From Hordeum vulgare subsp. vulgare (taxonomy: Eukaryota; Streptophyta; Magnoliopsida; Poales; Poaceae): 64,000 nt of DNA. Under the pieces are notes generated by a model. That model did no database searches, was not told the origin of the DNA, and saw only the letters and a program-made list of their open reading frames with translations. Position numbers and translations under genes: made by a program. The DNA lies in the NCBI RefSeq assembly GCF_904849725.1, contig NC_058522.1, positions 434,959,529-435,023,528 of the forward strand. The letters run 5' to 3'. Shown here piece after piece: positions 21,815-34,201 of this stretch (the stretch's first letter is position 1; every line of letters starts with the position of its first letter).

Positions 21815-24800
21815 ATGACGAAGGGGCAGACCAGCAAGCTCGAGGCGAAGAAGAAGAAGAAGGGGGGCGGCCTCCACTCAGCGATGGCAGCGGGCGTTGC
21901 CGGCGGGCTGCATCCAGGGGGACTTCCTCCCCTCCTCGCTGACGGAGAACGATGTGTTGGAGCTGGTGGAGCACGGCATGGTCGTCAACAAGTCCTGGAG
22001 GCTGCCGGAAGGCGAGACGGAGCCGGCACCGAAGGAGGGGGAGCGCGTTCTGTTGCTCAGCCACGTGGCCAGAGGTTTCTCCTTGCCTCCCCATCCTTTC
22101 TTCCGAGGTATCATGAATTCCTTCGGGGCGCAGCTCCATCACTTTCCTCCGAATGCGATAGCCCATCTTTCCGCATTCATCACCCTCTGCGAGTGCTTCA
22201 TAGGATGTCCTCCCCACTGGGGGCTCTTCAAGTATGTTTTCTCCGCTAGATCTCAGACTGTTAAGAAGCTTAGCCAGTCCGATGATAAGACACACATCCT
22301 CCAGCTCTGCGGGGGTTTAGGATTTCAGAAGAAAACGAAGAGTAGCTATCCCTCGCTTCAGCTATCCGAGTCGGTTAGGAACTAGCAATCGTCCTGGTTC
22401 TATTGCCAGGATATTGCGTGCCCGAATGCTTCGAGTGGGTTGCCACCCTTCAGTTTAGACCGTCCGGGCCCTCCCAGGAAGCTTGCGCTCTCTAAGGGAG
22501 AAAGAACCCAGATCCAGCCTTTGGTCGACGCGCTGATAGCCGTCGTCCGGAGGGGAGTCACCGGCATGGACCTGCTGGAGACTTTTCTGGTCGACGCATC
22601 CAGCCGCTGTAGGCCAGAGACCACGCTATGTGGCATTACACGGGGCCTTCGGACACCACTCGGTCCCATCCTGAAGACGTGAGTGAGGAGACCATGAGTG
22701 CATGGGTCCGCAGCATCACGGGCACATGTGATAACCCCGTGGGAGCTCGGCGGGTGAAGGCCTTCCGCGCCGAAAATCCTCCTCAGAATGAAGTGAGTAC
22801 ATGTCGTCGAGTGCTTTTCACCTTCTCAGTTTTATCTCTTTTCTTGTCTCGCTGACTGACGTTGCCGACTATGTTTTGTGCAGGAGTGGACGAACTGGCA
22901 TTCTGCAATCTCGAATGGGAATCCAGTCGAGGAAGAGGAAGGCAGCATGAAGGGCAGCGCGGATAGCGCCGAGTACGTCTCTGACAGTGGGGAGACGGAG
23001 GAGGAGACAGAAGAGGAGGAGGAGGAGAGTGGAGAGCAGAGCTCGTCACCCTCACCACCAAAATACCGAACCAAGCGCCGTCATGACCCCGCTGCTCCAC
23101 CGGCTCCTCCCGTGGCCCCGAGTGCTCGGAGTGTGAAGAGAACCAGGGGTGCTTCTGCCGAACCCGTGAACCAGCCGTCCAAGGTGGCTAAACCTAGCGG
23201 GTCTAAACCTCGGAAAGCCTTACCCCGGATGAGGATCGCTGTTCCGGTTGCCTCAGCGTAAGTATCTTTACTCTTCCATCTTCCTTCAGTATCTGATTGA
23301 ACTCTTCTTTTTGGGAATTCATGTTTATCCGTCGAGTGGATTTCACTCAACAGAGCTGCTACCTCCGCCACCTCTCTGCCGCGCCAGGATGATGATCCCA
23401 TGGACACTGATAACGCCGCCACGTCCCAGCAAGGTAAGTTGTCACGACTCCTAGAGCTGTATTACCGTTTCGCGAGTGCTGTCTTTGATCTTGACCTTTT
23501 TCTTTATTTTTATTTTGCTCAGTCGGGCTTCCCTCGGAGGTGATCCATCTAGACGACGACGACCAAAGGAGGTCGGAACCAGCTTTGGCGCCTGTCCCTG
23601 GGGTTATCCAACCTGCTGCCAATCCCGCCATGAACGTGCCGCCGACTGAGACGGTGGCCCTGACAGCGGAACCGACTAGAGCAGAGCTCGGGATGCCCAG
23701 GGAGCCCGGGATACCTACGGCGCCTTCTGCCACGCCGGGTTCGTCGGCTGTTCAATATGATGCACGACGCCTCCCGGAAGATCAAGTAGGAGCCGCCAAG
23801 GACGCCATGGTACAAGTGGAGCTCATGGTGGGTGACGCCAAGGGAGCATATGACTCCATTGCGTCTGTGTACAAGAAGAGCTTGGAGCTTCGGGATGATA
23901 TCCGAGTAAGTGCGCTAGTAAGTGTTTACATTCCTCTTGGTGCCCACTGGGGGTTTCAGCGAGATACTCGGATACAGTAGGTTGATTTTGTAGTGGGTTC
24001 ACTCCGAGTGAACCCAGTGGGTGTAGTCCCCGAGACTTCTGCCGAGTGCTTGCGCCGGTAGTTGTCTTTATATGTGTTTTCCATAATCTGTACAGATCAG
24101 AGCTGATATGCCCGAATGGTACTAGTGGGAGCACGCCGAGTGCACCCACTGGGTGTAGTCCCCAAGAGTAGTGTTACTCGGGTCGATTAATAGTAATCTC
24201 ATAGTGTTGTTGGTTTGCTATGGAGCTCAATGGGATCGACCTGTTCGAGTTTCATACCAGTGGGGTCACTCTAAGTGAACCCACTGGGTGTAGTCCCCGA
24301 GACCACTGTCGATTGCTTGCATCGGCAGGGGTTTGAAGAATCTTGAGTTTTGATTGTTTTGTCATATCTGTCGAGACTTTTTCCTTGTTGAATCTGGCTG
24401 ATCCTCCCTTTGTGTCTCTTTGACAGAAGACTTGTGAAATGGGATCGGCCTATAATGCTCTGAAGGCTGAGAAGACTCAACTTGCTGCCGACTTGGAGGT
24501 AGCTGCGAATGACCTGGCTGGCATGAAGGAGGCTCTCGCTGAACGAGAAAAATCTTTGGAGGAATCTCGGGAGGCTAACAAGGCACTGCTAGCCGAAGTA
24601 GAAAAAATGAAGAGGGAGAGATCCGAATGGATGGGCCAGCTTAAGTTGATGAACACTCGGTGCAGAGCGTAGGAGAACTACGTCGGCGACTGGGCGAAGA
24701 ATATGGTCGCACTGCTTGGTGGTAAGTTGCTTGCCGAGTGCTTTTTGACTTTGGAGTTCACCCGACGCTTATTTTCTCCCTGTCTTTTCTTTGCAGATTT

Positions 24801-25278
24801 CTGTCGGGACGTTGAGGCCGAAACAGCCGAAATTGAACGGTCGCTTAGGCAACCGAATGTTCCACTTGGCGATGAAGCTAACCGGGACATGTTCCAAGTG
24901 AATTCTCGCCTTAACAGGGTGGGTCCTTTCATTGGTCGCCTGAGAGGAGTTGTCGGCCGAATCGACAAGGAGCTTTGGCCTGAAGATGACTCCCGCGACG
25001 AGATAGAGGGGTTGATGACTCGACTGGATGACGTTCCAAGAAGAGTGCAGGCATGGAAGAAGTCTACCACTCAGTGTGGTGCGGGCGTGGCGCTGTCTCT
25101 GGTCCGAGTGCACTGCAAGGAAGCTCGTGAAGACAAGCTAAAGACGTTGCAGGTCGCCAACACCAAGAAGCTTTGATTTGAAGATTTCATGGAGACCTTC
25201 CTCGACACAGCCACTCGGATTGCAGATGGAATCGGCCTCGACACCTTTGTGGAGCCTGCCTGTCCCGGCGACGCTTGA
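21815..25278 (+). pseudogene. Antisense six-exon gene of Tat-A (gypsy-type transposon N-terminal domain plus coiled coil)
   Basis: It runs opposite to gag-pol. Exons read as 21815-22792, 22884-23257, 23354-23433, 23523-23905, 24427-24721 and 24797-25278, all with GT-AG introns. Exon 1 begins MTKGQTSKL with a Lys run. It then holds a domain (DFLPSSL, GERVLLLSHVARGFSLPPHP, PPNAIAHLSAF) that I recall as the Pfam 'putative gypsy type transposon' domain of plants. Exon 2 has an acidic Glu-rich tract and a basic Pro-rich tract. Exons 5-6 are a long coiled coil (EKTQLAADLEVAANDLAGMK and onward). Breaks seen: a frameshift near 21865, TAG at 22384-22386, TAG near 24670 and TGA near 25174. Its role is unknown. 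Confidence 0.7.
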
Positions 25279-25526
25279 TAAACTTTATGCTGAACGCACA
25301 TTTACCTCGATATGCCGAGTGGAGTCTGTATTAAACTTTGGCTACTGCTGTTGGCCGATACATTCGTGGCTCGGTGTGGATAAACTTGATTCACACCGAG
25401 CCGACTGATCGTAGGACCAATTTGAATTCGAAACGGATATTTTGCTCTTCTTTCGCTGAGTTTTTTTTGACACGATTTTGGCTCATGGTTTTTGTTTGGG
25501 CATCTCTTGGTGAAGCAAATGGCAAA

Positions 25527-26366
25527 CATGCGGAGCATGTAGTTGTCAGTTGTGTTCACATCCACATGAGCCTTAATGAGGGTCTGCTAAGCCTCCGAGT
25601 GTATCTCGAGTGCCCACTCGGAGGAAGCTTTTTACTTAGGCGACTTTGGTTCGCATCTAAGTCTCCGAGTGTGACTTGAAATGCACACTCGGAGCAAGTT
25701 GTTTACTTAGGCGACTCTGAGTCGCAACTAAGTCCCCGAGTGTGACTTTTGGTGCACACTCGGAGCGAGTTTTTACTTAGGCGACTCTGGGTCGCAACTA
25801 AGTCCCCGAGTGTGACTTTTGGTGCACACTCGGAGCAAGTTTTTACTTAGGCGACTCTGGGTCGCAGCTAAGTCCTGGAGTGTGACTTGTAGTGCACACT
25901 CAGAGCGAGTTTTTACTTAGGCGACTCTGGGTCGCAGCTAACTCTCCGAGTGTGACTTTTGGTGCACGCTCGGAGCGAGTTTTTACTTAGGCGACTCTGG
26001 GTCGCAGCTAAGTCCCCGAGTGTGACTTTTAGTGCACACTCGGAGCGAGTTTTTACTTAGGCGACTCTGGGTCGCAGCTAAGTCTCCGAGTGTGACTTTT
26101 CATGCACACTCGGAGTGAGTTGTTACTCATGTAGTTGTCAGTTGTCTTCACATCCACATGAGCCTCAATGAGGGTCTGCTAAGCCTCCGAGTGTATCTCG
26201 AGTGTACACTCGGAGGAAGCTCTTTTCTTAGGCGACTCTGAGTCGCAGCTAAGTCCCCGAGTGTGACTTTTCGTGCATACTCGGAGTGAATTGTTTACTT
26301 AGGCGACTCTGGGTCGCAGCTAAGTTCCCGAGTGTGACTTTTGGCGCACACTCGGAGTTAGTTTTT
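25527..26366 (+). repeat. 70-bp tandem array of Tat-A
   Basis: Units of 70 bp start with TTTTACTTAGGCGACTCTGG at about 25772, 25842, 25912, 25982 and 26052, with flanking variants at about 25631, 25702, 26222 and 26297. Each unit contains an inverted repeat built on CTCCGAGTGTG and CACACTCGGAG. A longer spacer (CATGTAGTTGTCAGTTGT…) occurs twice (25537, 26129), giving a higher-order pattern. It lies between integrase and the antisense gene. Confidence 0.9.
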
Positions 26367-26470
26367 CAGACCGGAGTCTGCAAACGCGGAAGAACTTTGA
26401 ATCGGCAAGAAATTAGTCCGCTTTGTATTACTTCGATGATACTTGTTCTTTACATCGTCTTTGTCGGCGG

Positions 26471-27817
26471 TTATGTGTAGAAGCACTTCAGTAGATCTCC
26501 ATTCCATGCTCGTGGCTCGTCCGTTTCCCTGTCGAGGTTGTAGAGTCGATATGCTCCATTGTTCAACACCTTAGAAATAATGAACGGTCCTTCCCAGGCG
26601 GGAGCCAACTTGTGTGGTCTCTGTTTATCCACTCAGAGCACCAGGTCGCCTGCTTGGAACGTGCGGCTCCTAACGTGCCGCGCATGAAATCTCCGCAGAT
26701 CTTGTTGATAAATTGTTGAACGGATCAATGCCATCTCGCGCTCCTCTTCTAAAAGGTCCACTCCGTCTTGCCTGGCTTGCTCTGCTTCGGCTTCGGAGAA
26801 GAGTTCGACTCGTGGAGAGTTGTGAAGCAAGTCACTCGGAAGGACTGCCTCTGCTCCATAAACGAGGAAAAACAGGGATCGCCCTGTCGATCTATTCGGA
26901 GTTGTTCGGAGGCCCCACAGCACCGAAGGCAGCTCGGTGACCCATGCGCCGGCGGCATGCGCAACTTCCCGCAGGAGTCGAGGCTTCAACCGTTGAAGGA
27001 TGAGTCCATTCGCCCGCTCCGCTGGTCCGTTTGTTTGGGGGTGCGCAACGGATGCAAAATCCACTCGGATACCTTGGCCTGCGCAAAAACCTTTGAACCT
27101 GTCCGAGTCAAAGTTTGTGCCATTGTCAGTGATTATGCTGTGTGGAACCCCGTATATAGTGATGATGTCTGATAAATTTGATGGCCGTAAGGGCATCAAG
27201 CTTCTTTATCGGCTTGGCTTCAATCCACTTGGTAAATTTGTCGACTGCTACCAACAGATGGGTGAATCCTCCTTGGCCTGTTCTGAATGGTCTGACTGTA
27301 TCTAATCCCCACACGGCGAATGGCCAAGCAAGGGGAATTGTCTTCAGCGTGGACGTTGGCTTGTGGGACTTGTTTGAATAGAACTGACAACCCTCGCAAC
27401 GATCGACTATATCTTTTGCCATTTCATTCGCTTGCAACCAGAAGAAACCAGCTCTGAATGCTTTGGCGACGATCGCCCTTGAGGAGGCATGATGACCGCA
27501 GGTTCCCGAATGGATTTCTTCCAAAATTAACTGTCCTTCCTCAGGAGAGATACAGCGCTGAAGGACGCCTGAAGCACTTTCTCAGTATAACTGGTCATCA
27601 ATTACGGTGAAGGACTTCGACCAGCGAACGATCTGCCTAGCTTGGACCTCGTCTTCTGGTAACTCTTGCCTCAGGATGTACGCAATGAAAGGCACAGTCC
27701 ATTCGGGAATGACAGCTAGAATCTCCATGACCAGGTCAACTACAGCAGGAACTTCGACTTCAGTCTGATCTGTTGAGCTCATCGGTTGCACAGGTTCTTC
27801 TGTAAAAGGATCTTCTT
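26471..27817 (-). pseudogene. Integrase of Tat-A, frameshifted
   Basis: Integrase inserts element DNA into chromosomes. The N-terminal HHCC zinc region (HSGTCGHH … CEGCQFY) lies near 27400-27520. The catalytic core shows Asp in WGLDTV (near 27310), Asp in TDNGTNF (near 27130) and Glu in PAERANG (near 27015). The C-terminal part ends KCFYT-TAA at 26471. A shift near 27160-27200 splits the core into two frames, and a stop near 26635 precedes the last segment. All three acidic residues survive, but the frame does not. Confidence 0.85.
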
Positions 27818-29680
27818 TTACCGAGGGGAGGTGTAGGTGCTCGAGGCAGACATTACTCGGGACAGGTCTCCGAGTGGATCCAAGTTTTGCCAATTCAACT
27901 GTTGCTTGGTTTTCAGTCGGGGAACATGGTGAAGTTCCAGACCTTCGAAATTCTTTTCGAGCTTCCTTATTGCGTTGCAGTATGCAGTCATGGTGGGGTT
28001 CCTTACATCCCACTCCTTCATTACTTGATTAACCACTAGATCTGAGTCGCCATAGACCATCAGGCAACGGACGCCGAGTGTGATGGCCATGCGCAACCCA
28101 TAAAGGAGAGCTTCGTACTCTGCTTCGTTGTTGGAAGAATCAAAATGGATCTGCAACACATACTTGAGTTTATCACCTTTCGGGGATATGAGCACTACGC
28201 CGGCGCCGGAGCCATTAAACATCTTGGACCCATCGAAGAACATGGTCCAATGAGCCGAGTAGATGTGAGTCGGTTGCTGTTGTTCTACCCATTCTGCTAT
28301 GAAGTCAGCAAGAGCTTGAGACTTTATAGCTTTCCTGGCTTCGAACTTGATGTCGCAGTATAGCATCTCCATTGCCCACTTTGCCACTCGGCCTGATGCG
28401 TCCCGATTGTGGATAATTTCCGACAACGGAGCATCAGATATAACAGATACCGAGTGGTCTTGGAAGTAATGAGCCACCTTCTTTGCAGTCAAGTAGATCC
28501 CATAAATAAGCTTCTGATAATGGGGATACCTCTACTTGGAAGGAGTCAGGACTTCGGAAACATAATATACTGGCCGCTGAACCTTGTACGCCTTGCCTTC
28601 TTCTTCGCGTTCGACTGTCAGAACGGTGCTGACGACTTGATTTGTAGCCGCGATGTACAAAAGAAGGGGTTCTTTACTGAGCGGGGTAGTAAGAACCGAC
28701 TGGGTGGAAAGCAGGGCTTTGAGGTCGTCGAATGCGATTTGGGCTTCATCTTTCCACTCGAAGGTATCTGACTTCTTCATGAGTCGGTACAGAGGTAACG
28801 CCTTCTCGCCGAGTTGAGCGATAAACCTGCTCAAAGCCGCTAGGCAACCTGTGAGCTTTTGAACATCATGGACTCTTACCGGCCGCTCCATTCGAACAAT
28901 GGTCCCGATCTTTTCGGGGTTGACATCGATCCCTCGTTCGGAAACGAAGAAACCGAGTAACTTCCCGCTGGGAACGCCGAATGAACACTTGGCTGGGTTG
29001 AGCTTGATATCGTACCTACGTAGGTTGGCGAATGTTTCTGCCAAGTCAGTAAGCAGGTCGGAACCTTTGCGTGACTTGACGACGATATCATCCATATATG
29101 CCTCCACATTTCGACCGATCTGGTCTAGGAGGCATTTTTGGATCATTCGCATAAAAGTTGCTCCTGCATTCTTCAAACCGAATGGCATAGTGATGTAACA
29201 GAAGCACCCGAATGGGGTGATGAAGGCTGTTTTTAATTCATCTGGACCATACAGACGGATCTGATGATAGCCCGAATAGGCATCAAGGAAGGATAAGCAC
29301 TCGCAACCCGCAGTCGAATCAATGATTTGATCAATGCGGGGGAGCGGGAAGTGGTCTTTCGGACAGACCTTATTAAGATGCTTGAAATCGATGGACATAT
29401 GGAGAGACTTGTCCTTCTTGGGCACCATGAAAACATTAGCAAGCCACTCGGAGCGGTGTACCTCCCGAATGAAGTTGGCTGCCAAAAGTTTAGCCACCTC
29501 CTCTCCGATTGCTTACCTCTTGTGCACGGCGGACCGACGTAGGCGTTCTCGGACAGGCCGAGCGGCAGGATCCACATGCAGTCGGTGCTCAGCCAACTCC
29601 CTGGGTACACCTGGCATGTCAGCAGGCTTCCATGCAAAAATGTCCCAGTTCTCATGGAGGAATTGGATGAGCTCGGCTTC
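27818..29680 (-). pseudogene. Reverse transcriptase and dual RNase H of Tat-A
   Basis: The RT is largely open from 29497 to 28532, with an extra TAA just upstream near 29515. Fingers/palm motifs are VPKKDKSLHM, LSFLDAYSGYHQI and the active-site YMDD near 29095. A degenerate RNase H of the gypsy type follows (28530-28760). A second RNase H (27900-28290) has the acidic residues in MFFDGSKM, NNEAEYEAL and YGDSDLV. Near 27890 the sequence loses the expected frame after LKTKQQ. RT copies the element RNA into DNA and RNase H removes the RNA. Not functional as it stands. Confidence 0.88.
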
Positions 29681-29683
29681 CTA
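29681..29683 (-). other. In-frame UAG between protease and RT, Tat-A
   Basis: TAG follows LDPK and precedes EAELI in the RT frame. Tat-B has the same stop in the same context at 44787-44789. Confidence 0.85.
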
Positions 29684-30646
29684 TTTTGGATCAAGGGTGG
29701 TGGAGATGTTTGTTGGGCGGTGGTGGCATCCGTCGGGTGGATGCTTACTTTCTTCGTGTCTCCCGCCGACTGGAATGCGGACTCGGAAGTTGTCTTCTTT
29801 GAATGCATCAGGTCAGCGGGGTCGGCGGTCTTCTTGTACTCATCCAACTCGAGTACAGCCATCTAATGATCTGCAATTCTCGACCCCTGCTGCAGACACT
29901 CCTCGGCCGCTGCCGATTGCCTGTGACAGTAATCACACCTTTTGGACCGAGCATCTTCAACTTCAAATAGACGTAACATGGACGGGCCATGAAACGCGCA
30001 TATGCCGGACGGCCCAGAATCGCATGGTATGCACTCTGGAAGTCTACCACCTCGAATGTTAACTTCTCTTTGCAGAAGTTCTTGTCAGAGCCGAAAACGA
30101 CATCCAACACAATCTGGCCGAGTGATTTGGCCTCTCTTCCTCGGACGACTCCATGGAACTACATACTGCTCTCGCTAAGTCTGGACATCGGTATGCCCAT
30201 TCCCTTGAGAGTATCGGCGTACATGATATTCAAGCCGCTACCGCCGTCCATGAGGACTTTGCGCAGCCTAACTCCTTCCACCACCTGGTCGACAACCAGA
30301 GCTTGCCTCCCTGGGGTGGGTACGTGTTCTGGGTGGTCTGACTGATCAAAGGTGATTGCAGTATGTGACCACTTGAGGAACGTGGGAGTGGATGGGGTTG
30401 CCATGTTTACCTCCCTGTTGACCAGCTTCAGTCGACTTTTGCTTTCCACATCAGCAAAAATCATTAACGTTGCATGGACTTGAGGGAACGAATCCTCCTT
30501 GTCCTCATCATCTTGCTCGGTGTCTTTCTCACTCGGTTGTCCTTCACCGAATCCTTGGATCAGGAGGCGACACTACCGAGTGGTATGCTTAGGCAATATG
30601 ACATTGCCTTCTTCATCCGTCTTCGTGTGGATTGGACACGGTTGAT
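29684..30646 (-). pseudogene. Protease region of Tat-A, frameshifted
   Basis: An aspartic-protease-like segment with VLMDGGSGLNIMYADTL near 30200-30250 (DGGSG in place of the DT/SG of retroviruses, normal for this plant clade). It is spread over at least two frames (30464-30159, 30110-29808, then 29862-29690). The enzyme would cleave the Gag-Pol precursor. Frameshifts make it inactive in this copy. Confidence 0.7.
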
Positions 30647-32386
30647 CTAGGATGGAATTTCCTGACTGTCTCTTCTTGGGGTGTACTGTGCTTTCCCCTT
30701 GCCTTTGAACTTAGCATTTGTAACGACTGCCGCCTCTGCTTGCGGAGCGGATTGAGCTTTCTGCTTCTGCTTTCGACTATTGTACCCATCTCCATCGGCG
30801 ACTGACTTATGTTTGCCGCTACGTATGCGGTCCTCCTCTTCGCCATTTGCATAGCACGCGGCTATCTCCATCATCTTGCTCATGGAGATGTCGCCTGTCC
30901 GACCAAACTTCAGGTATAAATATCTGTACCGAACGCCTGCCTTGAAGGCGCAGACTGCTTGGTGCTCTGTAACATTCTCCACCGTGTGGTAGAGGGTCGT
31001 CCAGCGCTGGATGAAATCGCGCAAGGGCTCGTTTTGCTTCTGGACACAGTGTTGGAGCTCTATGAGACCATCAGGGCGTTTGCACGTACCCTCGAAGGTC
31101 CTGATGAAGACTCGGGACAGATCTGCCCAACTGTAAATGCTTGAAGGGGATAACTGGTTTAGCCAAGCTCGAGCCGAACCGTCGAGCATCAGTGGGAGAT
31201 GTTTCATGGCGACATGGTCATCTCTGCCACCGATCTGGACCGCCACTCTGTAGTCGTCTAACCAAGTTTCTGGTTTGGACTCTCCTATGAATTTGCTGAT
31301 TCCCGTCGCCAATCGGAAGTTGGGAGGGATGTCAGCCGAGCGGATGGCCCGACTGAAGCACTCAGGACCAGAAACAACAGTCCTGCTTCCACTTGGACGG
31401 TCTCTATCGTGACCATCACGGTGGGCTCGACTTCTAACGACCTTCTTCTGAGTGATGTACCCTCTTGCGTCAGGCCTTGGATCATGCGCGCCACCGCCCG
31501 AACGGCGATCATCGTAATGCCGGGGCCCGTAAGGCCCACTCCGCAGAGGAGTACGCGAACGGCAACGATCTTCAGGGTGGGACCGAATGGAAAGCGGATT
31601 TCGACTAGGGTCCCTGGAACGGTTGCCCCCTCTGCATCGCTTGTGAGAGTCGGGACTGAAAACCGACCGATGCGTGTTCGCTTGAACGGAACTGTTGGGG
31701 ATCTTGTTGTGCGACTGGGAGACCGCCGAGTTTTGCTGCTGCGCCGTATGTAACAAGGCACAGATCTGCTCGATTCCTCTACCAGCCTCCGAACCAGTCG
31801 GCTGCAGAGAATCGGCTATCCTGGCGGCTGCAGCCAAGTTGAGGATGGGTGTGCGGAACACCTCGACGTTGCTCTGGCGAGTGCGTCGACTGGAAGAACG
31901 ATGGTGCTGACGACGAGCGCCGGATGATTCTCCGAACTCACGCTCGTTCTGACCAGTCCCGAGGGGACTTTCGTGGGAATTGGCCATGATTACTTCGGCT
32001 GCAGGCCCGTGACCCTGGTACTCGGAAGGTAGTTCAATCGGAACCGACTCCAAGCACTGGGATGATGGCGGGACCACAACCGATTCAAGCACCGCCACTT
32101 GAGAGGACATGTTTTGTCGCCCTAGGGCGTGTCGCACCCAACACTGGAGCCGCGAACGACCGGATCACTTGCTGCAGCGCGTGAGGGGGGCGAAGATCGA
32201 CACCGGGGTCGATGGCTGGAGAAGAAGAACGCCGCAGGAACTGGCACGGAAGTGCGTAGCCCCGCGACTCGGAAGCGCCTCGACGTCGAGGGGCGCATCC
32301 CGAAGCCATGCCGAATCATCGGCGATGAAGGAGAGTGCACCGAAGAGGATCTCATGAGCCACGCACAGATCTCCACCGGACGACAT
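30647..32386 (-). pseudogene. Gag of Tat-A with a nonsense codon
   Basis: Starts at the ATG at 32386 (MSSGGDLC). A TGA at 32165-32167 interrupts the frame where Tat-B has CGG, after which it is open from 32137 to 30647. The C-terminal half holds the Gag capsid-like domain (WLDDYRVAVQIGG, GSARAWLNQL, FIRTFEGTCK) near 30960-31290. Downstream is a Lys/Gly-rich linker. Gag forms the cytoplasmic particle. Frame is lost at 30647. Confidence 0.85.
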
Positions 32387-32433
32387 GATGAAAAGATGAA
32401 ATCGCAAACTCGCCGGAAGTCGCTTAGATGCCT

Positions 32434-32452
32434 GCCCCACGGTGGGCGCCAA
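32434..32452 (-). other. Primer-binding site of Tat-A
   Basis: On the minus strand TTGGCGCCCACCGTGGGGC starts one base after the 5' LTR. I do not assign the tRNA. The Tat-B site (42048-42066) differs by one base. Confidence 0.7.
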
Positions 32453-32453
32453 C

Positions 32454-32989
32454 TGTCGTGGGTATAAGTCTGACAGTAGAAGTATGGGGTATGAAAGTAT
32501 ATGGGCAGAGCCTTAGCTACGGCGAGGATGTATGAGTTCAGGCCCCTCTACGGTGGAGGTAAAATCCCTACGTCTCAGTGCTCTTGGGAGCTTTGTGTTG
32601 AGTGAATTGTGGGATTACAGCAAGTGCCAACCCCCGTACCAGTGGTGAAGGGCGGCCTATATAGAGTGTGCTGCCCTTCATAATGGCCCGGTGGACAGGG
32701 GTGGAGTAGTGGCGAGTAAACGCTTACGTTACAAGTAACGTAAGCTTTAAATGCTAATGATGGTGTATAAAAACGTATGACCGTTGCCCTCGTGGGAGGT
32801 TACGATGTACAGAGTGAATTCCAGTCGGTACGTTAGATATGCTCTGAGTGGATCGTCGCCGACTGGATGATGGGGGCGCCTTTAGTTCAGTCGGATCTGT
32901 CTAAGGGCTTCGTCCTCTATGAAGGGTAGTCCTTGGGTAGGACCTATAGGGCAGATCTATGACCCTACCCTGGGACTATAACCCCATCA
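32454..32989 (-). repeat. 5' LTR of Tat-A
   Basis: 536 bp, beginning TGATGGGGTTATAG and ending CCCACGACA on the minus strand. A TATA-like CTATATAG lies at about 32657-32664. Confidence 0.9.
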
Positions 32990-32994
32990 GTGCC

Positions 32995-34133
32995 AACAAC
33001 AATTTCCATATGGCCCTACCGATTTTACACTTAACATATCCTATACGAAGCCCTACCATCTCGGTACCACCAACTTTCACATCAAAGCCATCGAGACTCA
33101 CGGACCACCTTTCTGTTGAGAAGATTTGAAGAATCAGAATTTCTGAGTTTGAAATCGGTCTCACGGAGATTTGGAAACTGGTCTAAGTCATCGTATCGGT
33201 ACCACCGAGATTCCTATATCGGTCTCACCGAGAATACAAAAGTTGCCACATTTAATGCAACTCGGTACTACCGAGATTCATTTCGTTCTCACCGAGTTGG
33301 GCAATAATGTTGTAACGGTTGGATTTTGGGGGATGCCTATATATTGCCCTCCACCTAACTCTCATTTGTAGAGTAAGCACTCACAACACACTTACACTTG
33401 TCAGATCCATTTTTTGAGAGAGAACCACCTACTAATCAGTTGAGATCAAGATATTCCATTCCAACCATTTGAACCTTGATTTCTAGCCTCCCCAAGTTGC
33501 TTTCCACAAGATCAATCTCTCCTACCCATGCGAAATCTTTGATAGAGTGATTGAGTGTTGAGGAGACTATCTTTTGAAGCACAAGAGCAAGGACTTCATC
33601 ATTCTACAGCATCTATTACCTTTTTGAGGATGGTGCCTCCTAGATTGGTTAGGCGTTGCTTGGGAGCCTCCTACTTCGTGTTGTGGAGTTGAACCAATAT
33701 GTTTGTACGGGCAATGAGATCACCTACCTACCGTGAGTGAGGCTAGCCCTGTGTGGACGGAAGCCGTGGTGTAATAGACAAGGCCGCTTCTTCATGGACC
33801 CCTTGTGGGTGGAGCCCTCCGTGGACTCTCGCAACTATTACCCTCTGTGGGTTGAAGTCTCCACTAACATGGACATACGATAGCGCCACTTATCAGAACC
33901 ATGCCAAAAATCGCCATGTCAACATTTGCGTTTGATCTCCCTACCTTACCCACTACTTTACATTTCCATGTCTTACTTTTCACTGCTATACTCTTAAATG
34001 TACATGTCTAGGGTGAACTTGACTAGTCATAATAGCTAAAACTGGCCCACAACTAAAATTGGGAAAGGCTAAGTTTTTATCTTGTCAAGTAGTCTAATGA
34101 CCCCCCCCCTCTAGACACACTTTCGATCCTACA
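32995..34133. repeat. Right piece of the TCGGT/ACCGAG repeat
   Basis: Continues from 20759 across Tat-A. Between 33052 and 33300 it has at least four short dyads of the form CGGT-N-ACCG (TCGGTACCACCGAGAT, TCGGTCTCACCGAGA, CTCGGTACTACCGAGAT, TCGTTCTCACCGAGT). A TATA-like CCTATATATTG at about 33335 could start transcription. The rest is non-coding. Confidence 0.5.
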
Positions 34134-34201
34134 CCACACGCAGATGAAGGTGTCTGGTGTCGTGTCGGGGTGTCGCCAGGGTGTCGTGCAGGGGGCTCAC
34201 C
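34134..34201 (-). mobile_element. CACTA-2 fragment between two insertions
   Basis: 68 bp with GGTGTCG repeats. It continues directly at 39430 once the solo LTR and one TSD are removed. Confidence 0.5.

Larger units (their letters stand above)
20760..32989 (-). mobile_element. Tat-A: Tat-clade Ty3/gypsy retrotransposon
   Basis: 12,230 bp on the minus strand, flanked by GTGCC (20755-20759 and 32990-32994). Element order in its own direction: 5' LTR, primer site, gag, protease, RT, RNase H, second (archaeal-type) RNase H, integrase, 70-bp tandem array, opposite-strand six-exon gene, 3' LTR. The second RNase H, the 3' tandem repeats and the antisense extra ORF together mark the Tat lineage (Retand/Ogre relatives). 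Frames contain several stops and shifts, so it is not autonomous. A sister copy lies at 41509-53860. Confidence 0.9.
20424..34133. mobile_element. LTR-like repeat with TCGGT/ACCGAG dyads, interrupted by Tat-A
   Basis: The two outer pieces (20424-20759 and 32995-34133, about 1.5 kb together) join across Tat-A with the TSD GTGCC. I place the ends at TGGTTTTGGG and GATCCTACA by TG…CA form and by recall of a common Triticeae repeat. No matching 5-bp TSD is visible (TCAGG left, CCACA right), so a solo LTR with altered flanks, or a different class, is possible. No coding capacity. Confidence 0.45.

Noticed and set aside
25527..26366. CRISPR-like repeat-spacer array
   Set aside because: Units are contiguous 70-bp repeats without unique spacers, in a plant retrotransposon.
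20424..34133. Solo LTR with clean TSD
   Set aside because: The candidate 5-bp flanks TCAGG and CCACA do not match, so I report it only as LTR-like.
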